Assembly: GCF_009765705.1 (NCBI RefSeq)
Contig: NZ_LMUX01000016.1
Location: 1,150,109 to 1,202,498, forward strand
DNA from: Burkholderia sp. L27(2015)
GTDB lineage: Bacteria; Pseudomonadota; Gammaproteobacteria; Burkholderiales; Burkholderiaceae
Length of the DNA: 52,390 nucleotides
Direction of reading: 5' to 3'
Shown here: in pieces, positions 34,514 through 43,500 of the stretch
Numbering within the stretch: the first letter of the stretch is position 1
How the letters are laid out: each line of letters starts with the position of its first letter
Made by a program: the position numbers and the translations under genes
The notes under the pieces: generated by a model
The model's database searches: none
What the model was told of the DNA's origin: nothing
What the model saw: only the letters and a program-made list of their open reading frames with translations

Positions 34514-35863
34514 TCAATTAAGCGAATGCTGCGCCGAAGGCGCATCCTGGGCCAGACGTCCTGATTTTGTGAAGAACACCATGGTCAGCGAAACCAGGCC
34601 GGCAAAAATCAAATAAAACGCCGGCGTCAGGCTGCTGCCGGTCAGTTGCGTCAACCAGGTAATGGTCAACGGCGCGAGGCCCCCGAACAGCGTGACGGCG
34701 ATGTTGTACGAAAGCGCCACGCCCGTCGAGCGGCTGCGTACCGGGAACAAGGTGGCCAGCATGCCGGGATGCGCGCCCGACATGGCGGCGAGGAACAGCG
34801 TGGCCACCATCTGCGCGATGAATAGGTGCGTGACTGTCGGCTGCGACACGACGAACCAGAACAGTGGGTAAGCGCAGACAATCCAGGCAATCACGATCGG
34901 ATAGAACAGTCGATACGCCCCATAACGGTCAGCCGCCTTGCCTGCAATCGGGAACAGGAATAGGTTCAGCGCGCCCGATGCGAAGGTGCCGATCAGTGCA
35001 CTCGATAGCGGCAAATGCAGTTGCCGCTCGACGAACAAGGGCAGGTACGAATGCCAGACATAGTTGGTCGCAGCGCCGACGATGATGACGCCCATCGCAC
35101 AGATCGATGCGTCGCCATTGTCACGAAAGAATTGCCGTACCGAAACCTGCGGGGCCTTACCGGTCTGGCTGCGCAAGCGCTCGAACTCGGGCGACTCCGC
35201 AACCCGGTGGCGTATGTAGAAGCCCAGCGGCCCCGCCAGCGCGCCGAGCAGGAACGGCAATCGCCAGCCCCAGCTGACGAGTTGATCGTGGGTAAGGCGA
35301 GTGGTCAGCACATAGCCGACTATCGAGGAGAGCAGCAAGGCGAACGCTTGCGACGACATGTTGAAGCTGCCGTAGAACATCTTCTTGCCTGGCGGTGCGT
35401 ATTCGACCAGCATTGCCGATGCCGTGGCGAATTGACCGCCGACGGAAAGTCCCTGCAGCAGCCTGGCCAGCACCACTAGCAGTGGCGCCGCGATACCGAT
35501 GCGTGCGTAACCCGGCGCGAGCCCCATCAACAACGTGCTGGCCGCCATCGCGATGATCAGCAAGGACAGCGCGCGTTGTCGCCCGAGGCGGTCGGCGTAG
35601 ATGCCGAACAACACACCGCCCAGTGGGCGCACGAAAAAGCCCAGCGCAAAGGTGGCGAGCGTGAGTGTGATCGATACGAAGTTGTTGTCGGCAGGGAAGA
35701 ACACCTGGGCGATGATCTTCGAGAAATAGCCGTAGATCAAAAAATCGAACCATTCGAGCCCGCTGCCGAGCACCGAGGCGAGGATCGCGCGGCGCACCAT
35801 CTGCGGGCTTAGCCGAGTAATGCCGGTTTGGGCTTCGGCGTTAGCCATGTCGGTGCGGTTCAT
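34514..35863 (-). CDS. MFS transporter, MHS family
   Basis: Carrier of 449 aa with 12 TM segments and MHS motifs: VLGSGLEWFDFLIYGYF in helix 1, FFVRPLGGVLFGIYADRLGR, ARLLQGLSVGGQFATASAML. Relatives carry alpha-ketoglutarate, citrate, shikimate or betaine. ATG 35863 has no good Shine-Dalgarno of its own, but it overlaps as ATGA the stop of a short upstream frame that does have one, suggesting translational coupling; ATG 35848 is an alternative. It is followed by the alpha/beta hydrolase gene and is divergent from the DctA-like gene. Confidence 0.87.
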   Translation of the reverse strand: MNRTDMANAEAQTGITRLSPQMVRRAILASVLGSGLEWFDFLIYGYFSKIIAQVFFPADNNFVSITLTLATFALGFFVRPLGGVLFGIYADRLGRQRALSLLIIAMAASTLLMGLAPGYARIGIAAPLLVVLARLLQGLSVGGQFATASAMLVEYAPPGKKMFYGSFNMSSQAFALLLSSIVGYVLTTRLTHDQLVSWGWRLPFLLGALAGPLGFYIRHRVAESPEFERLRSQTGKAPQVSVRQFFRDNGDASICAMGVIIVGAATNYVWHSYLPLFVERQLHLPLSSALIGTFASGALNLFLFPIAGKAADRYGAYRLFYPIVIAWIVCAYPLFWFVVSQPTVTHLFIAQMVATLFLAAMSGAHPGMLATLFPVRSRSTGVALSYNIAVTLFGGLAPLTITWLTQLTGSSLTPAFYLIFAGLVSLTMVFFTKSGRLAQDAPSAQHSLN

Positions 35864-35928
35864 ACGGTGTAGCCGCCGGCGACTGAGGACGCTGCCAGCG
35901 TGTTAGCCCTTGCGCAAAATGTGATCAC
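35860..35928 (-). CDS. Short coupled leader frame upstream of the MHS gene
   Basis: 22-codon frame starting at GTG 35928, 6 nt after a strong AAGGAG (GGAGAC type, as used by many genes here), and ending in ATGA shared with the MHS start codon. An in-frame ATG at 35943 would give 27 residues but lacks a ribosome site. The peptide (VITFCARANTLAASSVAGGY then TV) has no recognisable domain. It may be a leader that delivers ribosomes to the transporter start; a frameshifted true N-terminus is the other reading. Expression is unproven. Confidence 0.35.
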   Translation of the reverse strand: MITFCARANTLAASSVAGGYTV

Positions 35929-36015
35929 CTCGGTCTCCTTCATCTAATTATTTTGTGATGAGCAGAATCGTAGGTCCAACTCTGCTAAATGTAAAATACT
36001 TGATTAAGAGCTCGT

Positions 36016-36034
36016 CCATATTATAAAAATATGG
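36016..36034. promoter_or_regulatory. Dyad in the gap between MHS and DctA-like genes
   Basis: CCATATT-ATAAA-AATATGG, perfect 7-bp arms, in the 309-bp divergent gap 35944-36252. A second dyad CATGC-TTTTTTG-GCATG lies at 36102-36118. Either may be a regulator site for the two transporters. No gene fits in the gap. Confidence 0.4.
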
Positions 36035-36252
36035 GTCACGGGGGATCACGCCTCTCCCACACAGTGGCCCATCCTCGCCATGGCCTGTTGTTATCGCCGA
36101 CCATGCTTTTTTGGCATGACTTGCTATCGTGAAAAAGCTTTGGTCAATATTTCGCCGTGAGTGCAAAGTGGGGCACAGGAGACAAAACGGTGAATGGGGA
36201 GTCACGCCTCATATCGGCGCGGCGGATAAAAAAACAAAAAAAGGAGACATCC

Positions 36253-37554
36253 ATGGCACAACTAAAAAAACTCCATATTCAGGTTTTGATCGCGCTGATC
36301 GCCGCGGTGGCGCTGGGCCTTACTGCGCCGTCGACGGCGCTCGCGATGAAACCGCTCGGCGATGGCTTTATCGCTTTGCTGCGCATGTTGCTCGCCCCGA
36401 TCGTGTTTTTTACGGTCGTGCATGGGCTCTCGCACGCGCAGGACCTGAAGCGGCTGGGGCGCCTTGGTGTCCGCACGCTGCTCTATTTTGAAGTGGTCAG
36501 CACAATTGGGCTCGGCTTCGGACTGGTGCTGGTGAACGTGTTCAAACCCGGCGTCGGACTCCATGCGGTCAATCTGGAGAGCACCGCGAAAATCGCACAA
36601 GTCGCGGCCACGGCCGCGCATCTCACCGTGATCGATTTCCTGCTCGGCATCATCCCGCATACGATCGTCGGCGCGTTCGCGACAGGCGATATCCTTCAGG
36701 TATTGCTGATCGCGATCCTGACCGGTATCGCGCTCAATCTCGCCGTCGGGCGTGACTCGGTGCTCCTGCGCGGTATCGACGAAGGTCAACGGGTCGTGTT
36801 CAGGATCCTCGGCTTTGTCATGAAGCTTGCACCGATCGGCGCGTTCGGCGCCATGGCCGCAGCGGTGGGCAACTATGGCGGCGTGACCCTGCTGTACCTG
36901 ATGAAATTGGTCGTGCTGTATTGGGTGGGTTCGATCCTATTCGTGGTAGTAGTGCTGGGCGGCATTCTCATGTTCTGCGGCATTTCTCCGCTGGCCGTGT
37001 TGCGCTTGATTCGCGAAGAGCTATTGCTGGTGTTCGGAACCGCGTCGGGCGAAGTGGCTTTTCCGCGGCTGGTGCAAAAGCTGCAGGAAGCCGGATGCGA
37101 CGAGATGGTTGTCGGTTTCGTGCTGCCCGCCGGCTATAGCTTCAATCTCGACGGCACCAGCATCTACATGGCGATGTCGGTCGGCTTTATCGCGCAGGCT
37201 ACCGATACGCCATTCTCGCTGTGGCAGCAACTCGGCCTGCTCGGCGTGCTGAGCCTCACGTCCAAAGGTGGCACGACCGTGGCCGGGGGCGCTTTCATCA
37301 AACTGGCCGCAACCATGGAGTCGGTGCGCGCGTTGCCGCTGGGCGGCTTGGGCTTGCTGTTCGGCATCGATCGGCTGATGGCGACCGCGACCGCGTTGAC
37401 CAACATGGTAGGCAACACGGTGGCTGTGTTCGCGATGTCGAAATGGGAAGGCACACTCGATACCGCGAAACTGGGCGCGTATCTGGATTCAAAGCGCGAT
37501 TCAAAGCGGGACTCGAAAGAGCATTCAGCGCGCGACGCTCAGCCTACACGTTAG
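36253..37554 (+). CDS. Dicarboxylate/amino acid:cation symporter, DctA-like
   Basis: DAACS-family carrier of 433 aa, similar along its length to C4-dicarboxylate carrier DctA: MKPLGDGFIALLRMLLAPIV, LLYFEVVSTIGL, KLAPIGAFGAMA, GYSFNLDGTSIYM and GIDRLM. Both re-entrant hairpin tips differ from DctA: HP1 reads GTASGEVAFPR in place of GTSSSESALPR, and HP2 SKGGTTVAGGAF in place of SKGAAGVTGSGF, so substrate range may differ from succinate/fumarate/malate. The C-terminus carries a DSKRDSKRDSKE repeat. ATG 36253 has GGAGACAT before it; earlier in-frame codons are ignored. Its 3' end overlaps the convergent LysR gene. Confidence 0.88.
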   Translation: MAQLKKLHIQVLIALIAAVALGLTAPSTALAMKPLGDGFIALLRMLLAPIVFFTVVHGLSHAQDLKRLGRLGVRTLLYFEVVSTIGLGFGLVLVNVFKPGVGLHAVNLESTAKIAQVAATAAHLTVIDFLLGIIPHTIVGAFATGDILQVLLIAILTGIALNLAVGRDSVLLRGIDEGQRVVFRILGFVMKLAPIGAFGAMAAAVGNYGGVTLLYLMKLVVLYWVGSILFVVVVLGGILMFCGISPLAVLRLIREELLLVFGTASGEVAFPRLVQKLQEAGCDEMVVGFVLPAGYSFNLDGTSIYMAMSVGFIAQATDTPFSLWQQLGLLGVLSLTSKGGTTVAGGAFIKLAATMESVRALPLGGLGLLFGIDRLMATATALTNMVGNTVAVFAMSKWEGTLDTAKLGAYLDSKRDSKRDSKEHSARDAQPTR

Positions 37555-38443
37555 CCGTCTCGAAGATGATTCTGAGCCACTGCGTAAAAACGCGCACACG
37601 CGCCGAAAGCTGTCGATTTTGCAAATAGAGTACGGATACCGGCAGCGGCGGGGGCGGCATATCCGGCAATATCATTTTCAACCGTCCGCTCGCGAGCTCG
37701 TCGACCACTCGATAGCGCGGCACTTGAACGATGCCCAAGCCCGCGATGGCCGCTGCGGTATAGAGATCCGCGCCGGTTACTGACACGATTGCGTCGGGTT
37801 GCACATGGGTCGCCGTGGCGGAGCCCGGCACCATGAATTCGAGCGGCACCGCCTTGCCCGTCGCGCTCGACAGATAGTTGACCGCTCGATGTGTCGACAA
37901 GCCGTCGATACTCAGCGGCTCGCCATATTTCGCCAAATAGTCCGGACTGGCGCAGCTCACCTGCGGGAGCTGCGCGACACGCCGTCCCACCATCGATGAG
38001 TCCTGCAGCGTACCGGCTCGTAACACGCAATCGACCCCTTCGCGCACCAGATCGACCAATCGATCATCTTCGCCGATTTGCAGTTCGAGTCCCGGATACT
38101 GGGAGAGAAAACCCGGTAACGCCGGCATCACGAAGTGCCGTGCCAGCGTGCCTTGCAAATTGACTCGCAACAAACCCTTGGGCGCTACGTCGCGAAACGA
38201 ATTTTCGGCTTCTTCGATATCCGCCAGCAGGCGCACGCAACGGCGGTAATGGGCATCGCCGTCATGCGTCGGCCGGACCTGGCGCGTGGTGCGCTCGAGC
38301 AGACGTGTGCCCAACCGTTGCTCCATGCGTTTCATGGCATTGGTCACCGTCGCGCGTGGGATCTGCAAGTCTTCCGCGGCTTGCGTAAAACTGCGCCGCT
38401 CCAAGATGCGGACAAAAATTTGCATTTCCTGAATGCGATCCAT
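37544..38443 (-). CDS. LysR family transcriptional regulator
   Basis: LTTR of 299 aa from ATG 38443. The HTH (about 5-65) reads IQEMQIFVRILERRSFTQAA and LQIPRATVTNAMKRMEQRLG, followed by TRQVRPTHDG, typical of the CrgA/DmlR-like subgroup. Effector domain from about 90 (LLRVNLQGTLARHFVMPALP, CASPDYLAKYGEP, AAIAGLGIVQVP). It is divergent from the SDR/DHA2 genes, its likely targets. Its last 11 bp overlap the end of the DctA-like gene, convergent. The longer frame to 38488 is probably not translated. Confidence 0.9.
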   Translation of the reverse strand: MDRIQEMQIFVRILERRSFTQAAEDLQIPRATVTNAMKRMEQRLGTRLLERTTRQVRPTHDGDAHYRRCVRLLADIEEAENSFRDVAPKGLLRVNLQGTLARHFVMPALPGFLSQYPGLELQIGEDDRLVDLVREGVDCVLRAGTLQDSSMVGRRVAQLPQVSCASPDYLAKYGEPLSIDGLSTHRAVNYLSSATGKAVPLEFMVPGSATATHVQPDAIVSVTGADLYTAAAIAGLGIVQVPRYRVVDELASGRLKMILPDMPPPPLPVSVLYLQNRQLSARVRVFTQWLRIIFETANV

Positions 38444-38498
38444 GATCTGGCGCCCGAGGCTGATTGTTAATGTATATGGAACTAACATAACAATTTTA

Positions 38499-38510
38499 AG
38501 ATAATTATCT
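38499..38510. promoter_or_regulatory. Perfect palindrome in the lysR/SDR divergent region
   Basis: AGATAATTATCT, a 12-bp perfect palindrome in AT-rich DNA that stands out from the GC-rich surroundings, midway between the divergent starts. Probably LysR binding or promoter DNA. Confidence 0.45.
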
Positions 38511-38582
38511 ACTTTTTGGAATGATTCATCATGGACCTCTCATCATTTAGCCCGTTAGCCACTCCACTGTGAGGAAGAAATC

Positions 38583-39326
38583 ATGACCACGATCAACACC
38601 AAGCAAGTCGCGATAATCACCGGCGCTTCGCGCGGCATCGGCGCAGCGGTCGCGCGGCGCCTCGCCCATGACGGCTTCGCCGTCGTCATCAACTACGCGA
38701 CGAGTTCGACTGAAGCCGATAAGCTCGCCGCCGAATTGAAGGCCGGGGGCCACACTGCCATCGCGGTGAAGGCCGACATTGCGAAGGCTGACGAGGTGCG
38801 CGCGATGTTCGACGCGACCGAGCAACAACTCGGCAAAGTGGATGTCCTGGTCAACAACGCCGGCGTGCTTAAAACCGTGCCGCTCGCGCAAACCAGCGAT
38901 GCGCTTTACGACCAGACCTTCGATGTCAACGTTCGTGGCACGTTCAACACATTGCGCGAAGCGGCAACACGCTTGAACGAAGGCGGGCGCATCGTGAATT
39001 TTTCCAGCACCACGCTGGGTTTGAATATGCCGGGTTATGCAGTCTATAACGCTACCAAGGCAGCGGTCGAAGCGTTCACTCATGTGTTCGCGAAGGAGCT
39101 GCGCGGGCGCAACATCACCGTGAACGCCGTTGCCCCGGGCCCGATCGCCACCTCGCTGTTCCTCGATGGAAAGACTGAAGAGCAGATCCAGACCTTTGCA
39201 AAAATGCCGCCGTTGCAACGGCTCGGCCAACCCGACGATATCGCATCGGTCGTGTCGCTGCTCGTGAGCGCCGATGCCGGCTGGATCAACGGCCAGATCT
39301 TGCGTGCGAATGGTGGCATAGCCTAA
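38583..39326 (+). CDS. SDR family oxidoreductase (3-oxoacyl-ACP reductase-like)
   Basis: Classical SDR of 247 aa: TGASRGIG (14-21), NNAG (about 90), Ser in VNFSSTT (about 139), YNATK (Tyr near 154, Lys near 158), and APGPIATSLF. Its length and C-terminal QILRANGGIA match FabG-like reductases, which act on varied ketones or alcohols. GAGGAAG is 6 nt before the ATG. It is divergent from a LysR gene and followed by a DHA2 efflux pump, a common layout for stress- or xenobiotic-responsive units. Substrate unknown. Confidence 0.87.
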   Translation: MTTINTKQVAIITGASRGIGAAVARRLAHDGFAVVINYATSSTEADKLAAELKAGGHTAIAVKADIAKADEVRAMFDATEQQLGKVDVLVNNAGVLKTVPLAQTSDALYDQTFDVNVRGTFNTLREAATRLNEGGRIVNFSSTTLGLNMPGYAVYNATKAAVEAFTHVFAKELRGRNITVNAVAPGPIATSLFLDGKTEEQIQTFAKMPPLQRLGQPDDIASVVSLLVSADAGWINGQILRANGGIA

Positions 39327-39508
39327 GTCCTCTTTCTGACCTGGAGACAGAGCCGGTGAGGTGGGCGGTCAAAGAGAGTGGTGAAGGGGAGTGGCCGAAG
39401 AGAGCGATCGAAGGGCGCAGTCAAAGGGGGGCAAAGGAAGCGGTTAAGGGCGAGGGCTGTGGCACAATTCGCCAGACTTCCTCCCTGACAGAGCCTCGAT
39501 CCCAGCCC

Positions 39509-40951
39509 ATGCAACAGTCGAACGACGGTTCCGCTTCGCACCTACGCGTATTGCCGTATGTCGTCGCGGGCACCTTCTTTATGGAGTATCTCGACACCAC
39601 GGTGATTGCAACGGCACTGCCGCAGATGGCGCACACGTTCGGGGTGGGTGCGAATGCGCTGAGCTTCGGCATGACCATCTATATGCTCGCGCTGGCCATC
39701 TTCATCCCGGTCAGCGGGTGGGCGGCGGATCGCTTCGGCTCGCGCACCGTATTTTTCAGCGCGATCATTGTGTTTACTTTGGCGTCGATGCTGTGCGGCT
39801 TGTCGAACACCGTGGGTGAATTCACCGCCGCGCGCCTGCTGCAAGGCGTGGGTGGCGCGATGATGGTGCCGGTGGGCCGGCTGATTGTGGTGGGCACGAC
39901 GGAAAAGAGCCGCTTGATGCAGGCGATTTCGACCATCACCTGGCCGGGAATCGCCGCGCCTGTGGTGGGGCCGCCGATCGGCGGCTTCATCACGACCTAT
40001 GCTTCGTGGCGCTGGATCTTCCTGCTCAACGTGCCGATGGGCATCGCGGCGTTGGTGGCGGTGGCGGCCTTTGCACCCAACCTTCGCGGCACCAAGCGCA
40101 AGCCGCTCGATGTGGTCGGCTTGGTGCTCAGCGGTGTGGCGTTGACGGCGATGCTGTACGGCGCCGAACTCGCGAGTCAACCCAACTCGGATCCCTGGAT
40201 TGCGGTTGCGATCATGGGCGCCGGTTTTGTGTTCGGATGGCTCACACTACGTCACTCGAAATCGCACGCGCATCCGTTGATCGATTTCTCGACGCTGAAG
40301 ATCCCGACATTTTCCGTAACGGTGGTGACGGGTTCGCTCACGCGTATCGGCATCGGCGCGGTGCCGTATCTGATGCCGCTGCTGTTCCAGATCGGCTTCG
40401 GCCTGTCTGCGTTCAAGTCGGGTTTGTTGCTGCTGGCCAGCGCGGTCGGCAACTTCGGCATGAAGGCGCTGACCACGCGCATTTTGCGGCGCTTCGGCTT
40501 CAAGCGGGTTTCCATTGTGGACGTGGCCGTCGCATTCGCGGCTATCGTCGCATGCGGGATGTTGACGCCGCAGTCGCCGCTCGCCTGGGTGTTGATCGTG
40601 GTGTTCGTCTATGGCCTCGCACGCTCGATGCAATTCAGCACGTTGGCCACGCTGGCCTATGCGGACGTCGAGCCCGCGCAGATGAACGGGGCGAGCACCT
40701 TATGGAGTTCGGCCGCGCAGATGACGATCGGGTTGGGCATTGCGTTCGGCGCCGTTTCGCTGCGAGCGGGCGCGTTCTTGAACGGGGGAACGAACCAGCA
40801 CGATGGTTTGCATTTCACGCTGTCGGATTTCCGACTCGCATTTCTGTTCGCTGGTGTTCTGACGTTGATGTCGATGTTCGGCTATGTGCGCATGGCCGGC
40901 GATGCCGGGCAAAGCCTCGGAGGGCAGGCCAGCCGGCAAAGCAGAAATTGA
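39509..40951 (+). CDS. MFS efflux transporter, DHA2 (EmrB/QacA) family
   Basis: Drug:H+ antiporter of 480 aa, 14 TM segments expected. FFMEYLDTTVIATALPQMAHTF is the DHA2 motif D1 region (LDxTVVNxALP-like), followed by GWAADRFGSRTVF and LLQGVGGAMMVPVGR, motif C WPGIAAPVVGPPIGGFI, and later transmembrane pairs. Such pumps export hydrophobic or cationic toxicants. ATG 39509 is chosen where family likeness begins; the ribosome site is weak, and the frame is open back to 39356. Co-directional with the SDR gene. A 10-bp stem begins at its stop codon. Confidence 0.88.
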   Translation: MQQSNDGSASHLRVLPYVVAGTFFMEYLDTTVIATALPQMAHTFGVGANALSFGMTIYMLALAIFIPVSGWAADRFGSRTVFFSAIIVFTLASMLCGLSNTVGEFTAARLLQGVGGAMMVPVGRLIVVGTTEKSRLMQAISTITWPGIAAPVVGPPIGGFITTYASWRWIFLLNVPMGIAALVAVAAFAPNLRGTKRKPLDVVGLVLSGVALTAMLYGAELASQPNSDPWIAVAIMGAGFVFGWLTLRHSKSHAHPLIDFSTLKIPTFSVTVVTGSLTRIGIGAVPYLMPLLFQIGFGLSAFKSGLLLLASAVGNFGMKALTTRILRRFGFKRVSIVDVAVAFAAIVACGMLTPQSPLAWVLIVVFVYGLARSMQFSTLATLAYADVEPAQMNGASTLWSSAAQMTIGLGIAFGAVSLRAGAFLNGGTNQHDGLHFTLSDFRLAFLFAGVLTLMSMFGYVRMAGDAGQSLGGQASRQSRN

Positions 40952-40978
40952 GCGATACGGTGGCGTTACCGTATCGCT
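40951..40978. terminator. Bidirectional hairpin between convergent MFS genes
   Basis: Perfect 10-bp stem AGCGATACGG / CCGTATCGCT with an 8-nt loop, beginning in the stop codon of the DHA2 gene and 38 bp from the end of the convergent MFS gene. T-rich sequence follows on the minus strand only loosely (CAATTTCTGCTTT), so it may serve both genes with modest strength. Confidence 0.7.
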
Positions 40979-41015
40979 GTACCTCGATTGCCACACCCCA
41001 GGTTGTGGCCCTAGC

Positions 41016-42428
41016 TTACTTCGACAGATGTTCGAGCCGCACGCCGTTGCTCTTCGGACCCATCACACCGACCATGACGACGATAACGAGCATGGCAGAA
41101 GAAATCAGCACGAAGACAGCGGGCACACCCGAATGCTTCAGCAACGCGGCCACCCAGAAGCCGACAAAAATGGAACTGACGCGGCTCCAGCTAAACACAA
41201 AGCCGACCGCGCGGGCACGGATGCGAGTGGGATAAAGCTCGGCCTGGTACGTGTGGAAAATGCCGATCAGCCAGTTGTTGGCAATCGTGACCAGGCTACC
41301 GAACACGAGAATCAGTGCAGGTTCACGCACTTGCCCGAACATCAGACCGGCCGCGGCCACTACGATTGCGCAACCCACCAACTGCCATTTGCGCTCGAAC
41401 CGCTCCGCGCAGATCATGGCGCCGACCGCACCCAACGGCGTGGCGAACGCGATCACCATGGTGTAAAGCAGTGAGTGTGTCAGCGTAATGCCCTTGGTGA
41501 ACAGCAGAACCGGCACCCAGGCGCCAAAACCGTATACGCCGAACGTCTGGCAGAAATTGAAAACCGAGAGCATTACAGTACGGCTCAGATAGGGGGCCTT
41601 CCACATTTCCCACCACGACCCTTGAACGTGTTCGCGCGGGTCTGCCTGAGTGACTTCCGGCTCGGGCAGCGGGCGTCCCGTCTCAGCCATCACGCGCGCT
41701 TCGATCTCGGCAACGATGGCGCGTGCTTCCTCGACACGGCCTTTGCTTTCCAGCCATCGTGGCGATTCGGGCAAACCACGGCGCAAGAACCAAATCAGTA
41801 TGGCGCCGGCCGAACCGATGATCATGACCCAGCGCCAACCGTCCAGGCCTAGGATCTGATGCGGCACGAGCAGATACGACAACACGGCGACCACAGGCAC
41901 AGAGGTCAGGATCACCAACATGCTGAATGCCATGTAGCGCCCGCGTGAGCGGTTCGGTGTCAGCTCCGAGATATACGTATCGACGGTAATGAGCTGAACG
42001 CCAATACCCACGCCGGCGAAGAAACGCCAGAGATCCAGCGATTCCGGGGTCGTTTGGAACGCGGCTACGAAGGTCGCGACCGAGTAGATCAGCATCGCCG
42101 CTGTAAACACCGAGCGCCGACCGAAGCGATCGGTAAAGCCGCCGAGTGCCACGGTGCCGACGAACATGCCACCGAAAAATGAGCCCAGGAAACTCGCAAA
42201 GCCGTTCACGTCGAACAGGCCTGTGGTGGTTGCGCGGTATAGACCGCTACTGATCAGACCCAGCGCGACATAGGCCGCCATGAACATTTCGTAGAACTCG
42301 AACCACCCCCCGGTTGCGATGCGCGCGACCAATCCCTTGAAATAGCGCGTCGGCGGCAAGCGGTCCAGCCGCGCCGACACCGATGGCTCTACCGACTGCG
42401 CCATAGGCAATACTTTTTCCACGTACAT
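41016..42428 (-). CDS. MFS transporter, sugar-porter/NiaP-like
   Basis: Carrier of 470 aa, about 12 TM segments. GGWFEFYEMFMAAYVALGLI in helix 1, GGFTDRFGRRSVFTAAM, the sugar-porter-like GVGIGVQLITVDTYISELTP and RRGLPESPRWLESKGRVEEA before a long central loop. This arrangement is seen in metabolite carriers of the sugar-porter-like group, for example niacin or aromatic acid carriers. ATG 42428 has GGAGACGGG upstream. It is divergent from a GntR gene, so probably repressed by it. Substrate unknown. Confidence 0.87.
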   Translation of the reverse strand: MYVEKVLPMAQSVEPSVSARLDRLPPTRYFKGLVARIATGGWFEFYEMFMAAYVALGLISSGLYRATTTGLFDVNGFASFLGSFFGGMFVGTVALGGFTDRFGRRSVFTAAMLIYSVATFVAAFQTTPESLDLWRFFAGVGIGVQLITVDTYISELTPNRSRGRYMAFSMLVILTSVPVVAVLSYLLVPHQILGLDGWRWVMIIGSAGAILIWFLRRGLPESPRWLESKGRVEEARAIVAEIEARVMAETGRPLPEPEVTQADPREHVQGSWWEMWKAPYLSRTVMLSVFNFCQTFGVYGFGAWVPVLLFTKGITLTHSLLYTMVIAFATPLGAVGAMICAERFERKWQLVGCAIVVAAAGLMFGQVREPALILVFGSLVTIANNWLIGIFHTYQAELYPTRIRARAVGFVFSWSRVSSIFVGFWVAALLKHSGVPAVFVLISSAMLVIVVMVGVMGPKSNGVRLEHLSK

Positions 42429-42533
42429 CCCGTCTCCTCTGTTTGGTGAAACCCTGGCCGCGCATTCTATATGTCGACACTTGGTGTTATTTTATGGTGT
42501 ATACGGTCGTTTTGAAAGTTAACGTAGGTATAA

Positions 42534-42541
42534 GTGTACAC
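42534..42541. promoter_or_regulatory. Palindromes between divergent MFS and GntR genes
   Basis: GTGTACAC here and TGTCGACA at 42474-42481 are perfect 8-bp palindromes in the 246-bp divergent gap, which is AT-richer than its surroundings. Both could be sites of the adjacent FCD-type GntR regulator; short palindromes alone are weak evidence. Confidence 0.3.
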
Positions 42542-42674
42542 ATTTTGGTGGCATGATTAGTCTGGCCCGCTTTGGTGGCCAGTGCGCGGCGCGAGGGGCG
42601 TCTTCGCATTGCGCGCCCTTTGATAAAATGCGTGCCCATACCCGTCACTGTCGGGTTCGTGTTCAAGGACAAAT

Positions 42675-43415
42675 ATGAGCGAGCAGTTCGATGAGCGCAG
42701 CCTCGGCGCTGTGGGTGACGCTGGCGGCGTTGGCAGCGTTGGCAGCGTTGGCAGCGTTGGAGAGGACAGCGATTTGTCGGCGGTCGAGGCAATCGTCGAC
42801 TGGGTGGCGCGCGGCATTATCGAGGGCCGGCTCGAAGCCGGAGACGACCTGAATTCGGTCGATCTAGCCAAGCGCTTCAACGTGAGCCGTACGCCGGTGC
42901 GCGAGGCCTTGTTTGTGCTCAGCCATGAGGGTCTGGTGGACTGGTCGCCGCGCCGGCGCCCGCGTGTCTCGGCGATGGAGCTGAAGGAAGCGCAGGAGTT
43001 GTATCAACTGCGTGCAATCTTATATGCACAGGTGTCGATGGCGATCGTCGAGCGTGCGACTGCCGACGACATCGACGCCTTGTGGCGCGCGCACAAGCGC
43101 TTGGCCGATGCGGCAGCATGCAAGGACGTGGACGGTTACTTCTGGGCGAACGTCGCGTTTCGCGACGAAGAGCTGCGCGTAAGCCGCAACGGTATATACA
43201 AGGAAGTGCTGGATTCGATGCGGCTGCGTACCAATCGACTGCGCCACTTGAGCACTTCGCTGCCGGGGCGTCTTGCCAAGTCTTGCGCGGATCACGAACG
43301 CTTGTGCGAGGCTTACGCGGAAGGGGATGGCGTGCTGGCCGCAGCGTTGAATCGTTCCATCGTATTGAGCGCATTGCAGGCAATCGAACTGGCTTGGGGA
43401 AAGCCGACGCGCTGA
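42675..43415 (+). CDS. GntR family transcriptional regulator, FCD type
   Basis: Regulator of 246 aa. Residues 1-35 form a low-complexity lead with GVGSVGSVGSVG, encoded by the 9-bp tandem unit GGCAGCGTT (three perfect copies at 42732-42758 plus one variant before). The winged helix (about 38-100) has DLAKRFNVSRTPVREALFVL and wing PRRRPRV; the FCD domain follows (about 105-240). AGGA lies 6 nt before the ATG. Divergent from the sugar-porter-like MFS, its likely target. The slippage-prone repeat would vary the N-terminal extension only. Confidence 0.88.
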   Translation: MSEQFDERSLGAVGDAGGVGSVGSVGSVGEDSDLSAVEAIVDWVARGIIEGRLEAGDDLNSVDLAKRFNVSRTPVREALFVLSHEGLVDWSPRRRPRVSAMELKEAQELYQLRAILYAQVSMAIVERATADDIDALWRAHKRLADAAACKDVDGYFWANVAFRDEELRVSRNGIYKEVLDSMRLRTNRLRHLSTSLPGRLAKSCADHERLCEAYAEGDGVLAAALNRSIVLSALQAIELAWGKPTR

Positions 43416-43500
43416 TACCCGGCGGGCATTTCTTACGATGTGACCATCGAGGCGTTTGGCTGTGTCAGGATGCTTGGGCTACCACGCTGACCCAAACTCC

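Noticed and set aside
40006-41235. 409-codon plus-strand frame across the DHA2 gene and the convergent MFS end
   Set aside because: It is a shifted frame of the DHA2 gene, rich in Arg and Gly, and runs through the terminator hairpin and into the opposite gene.
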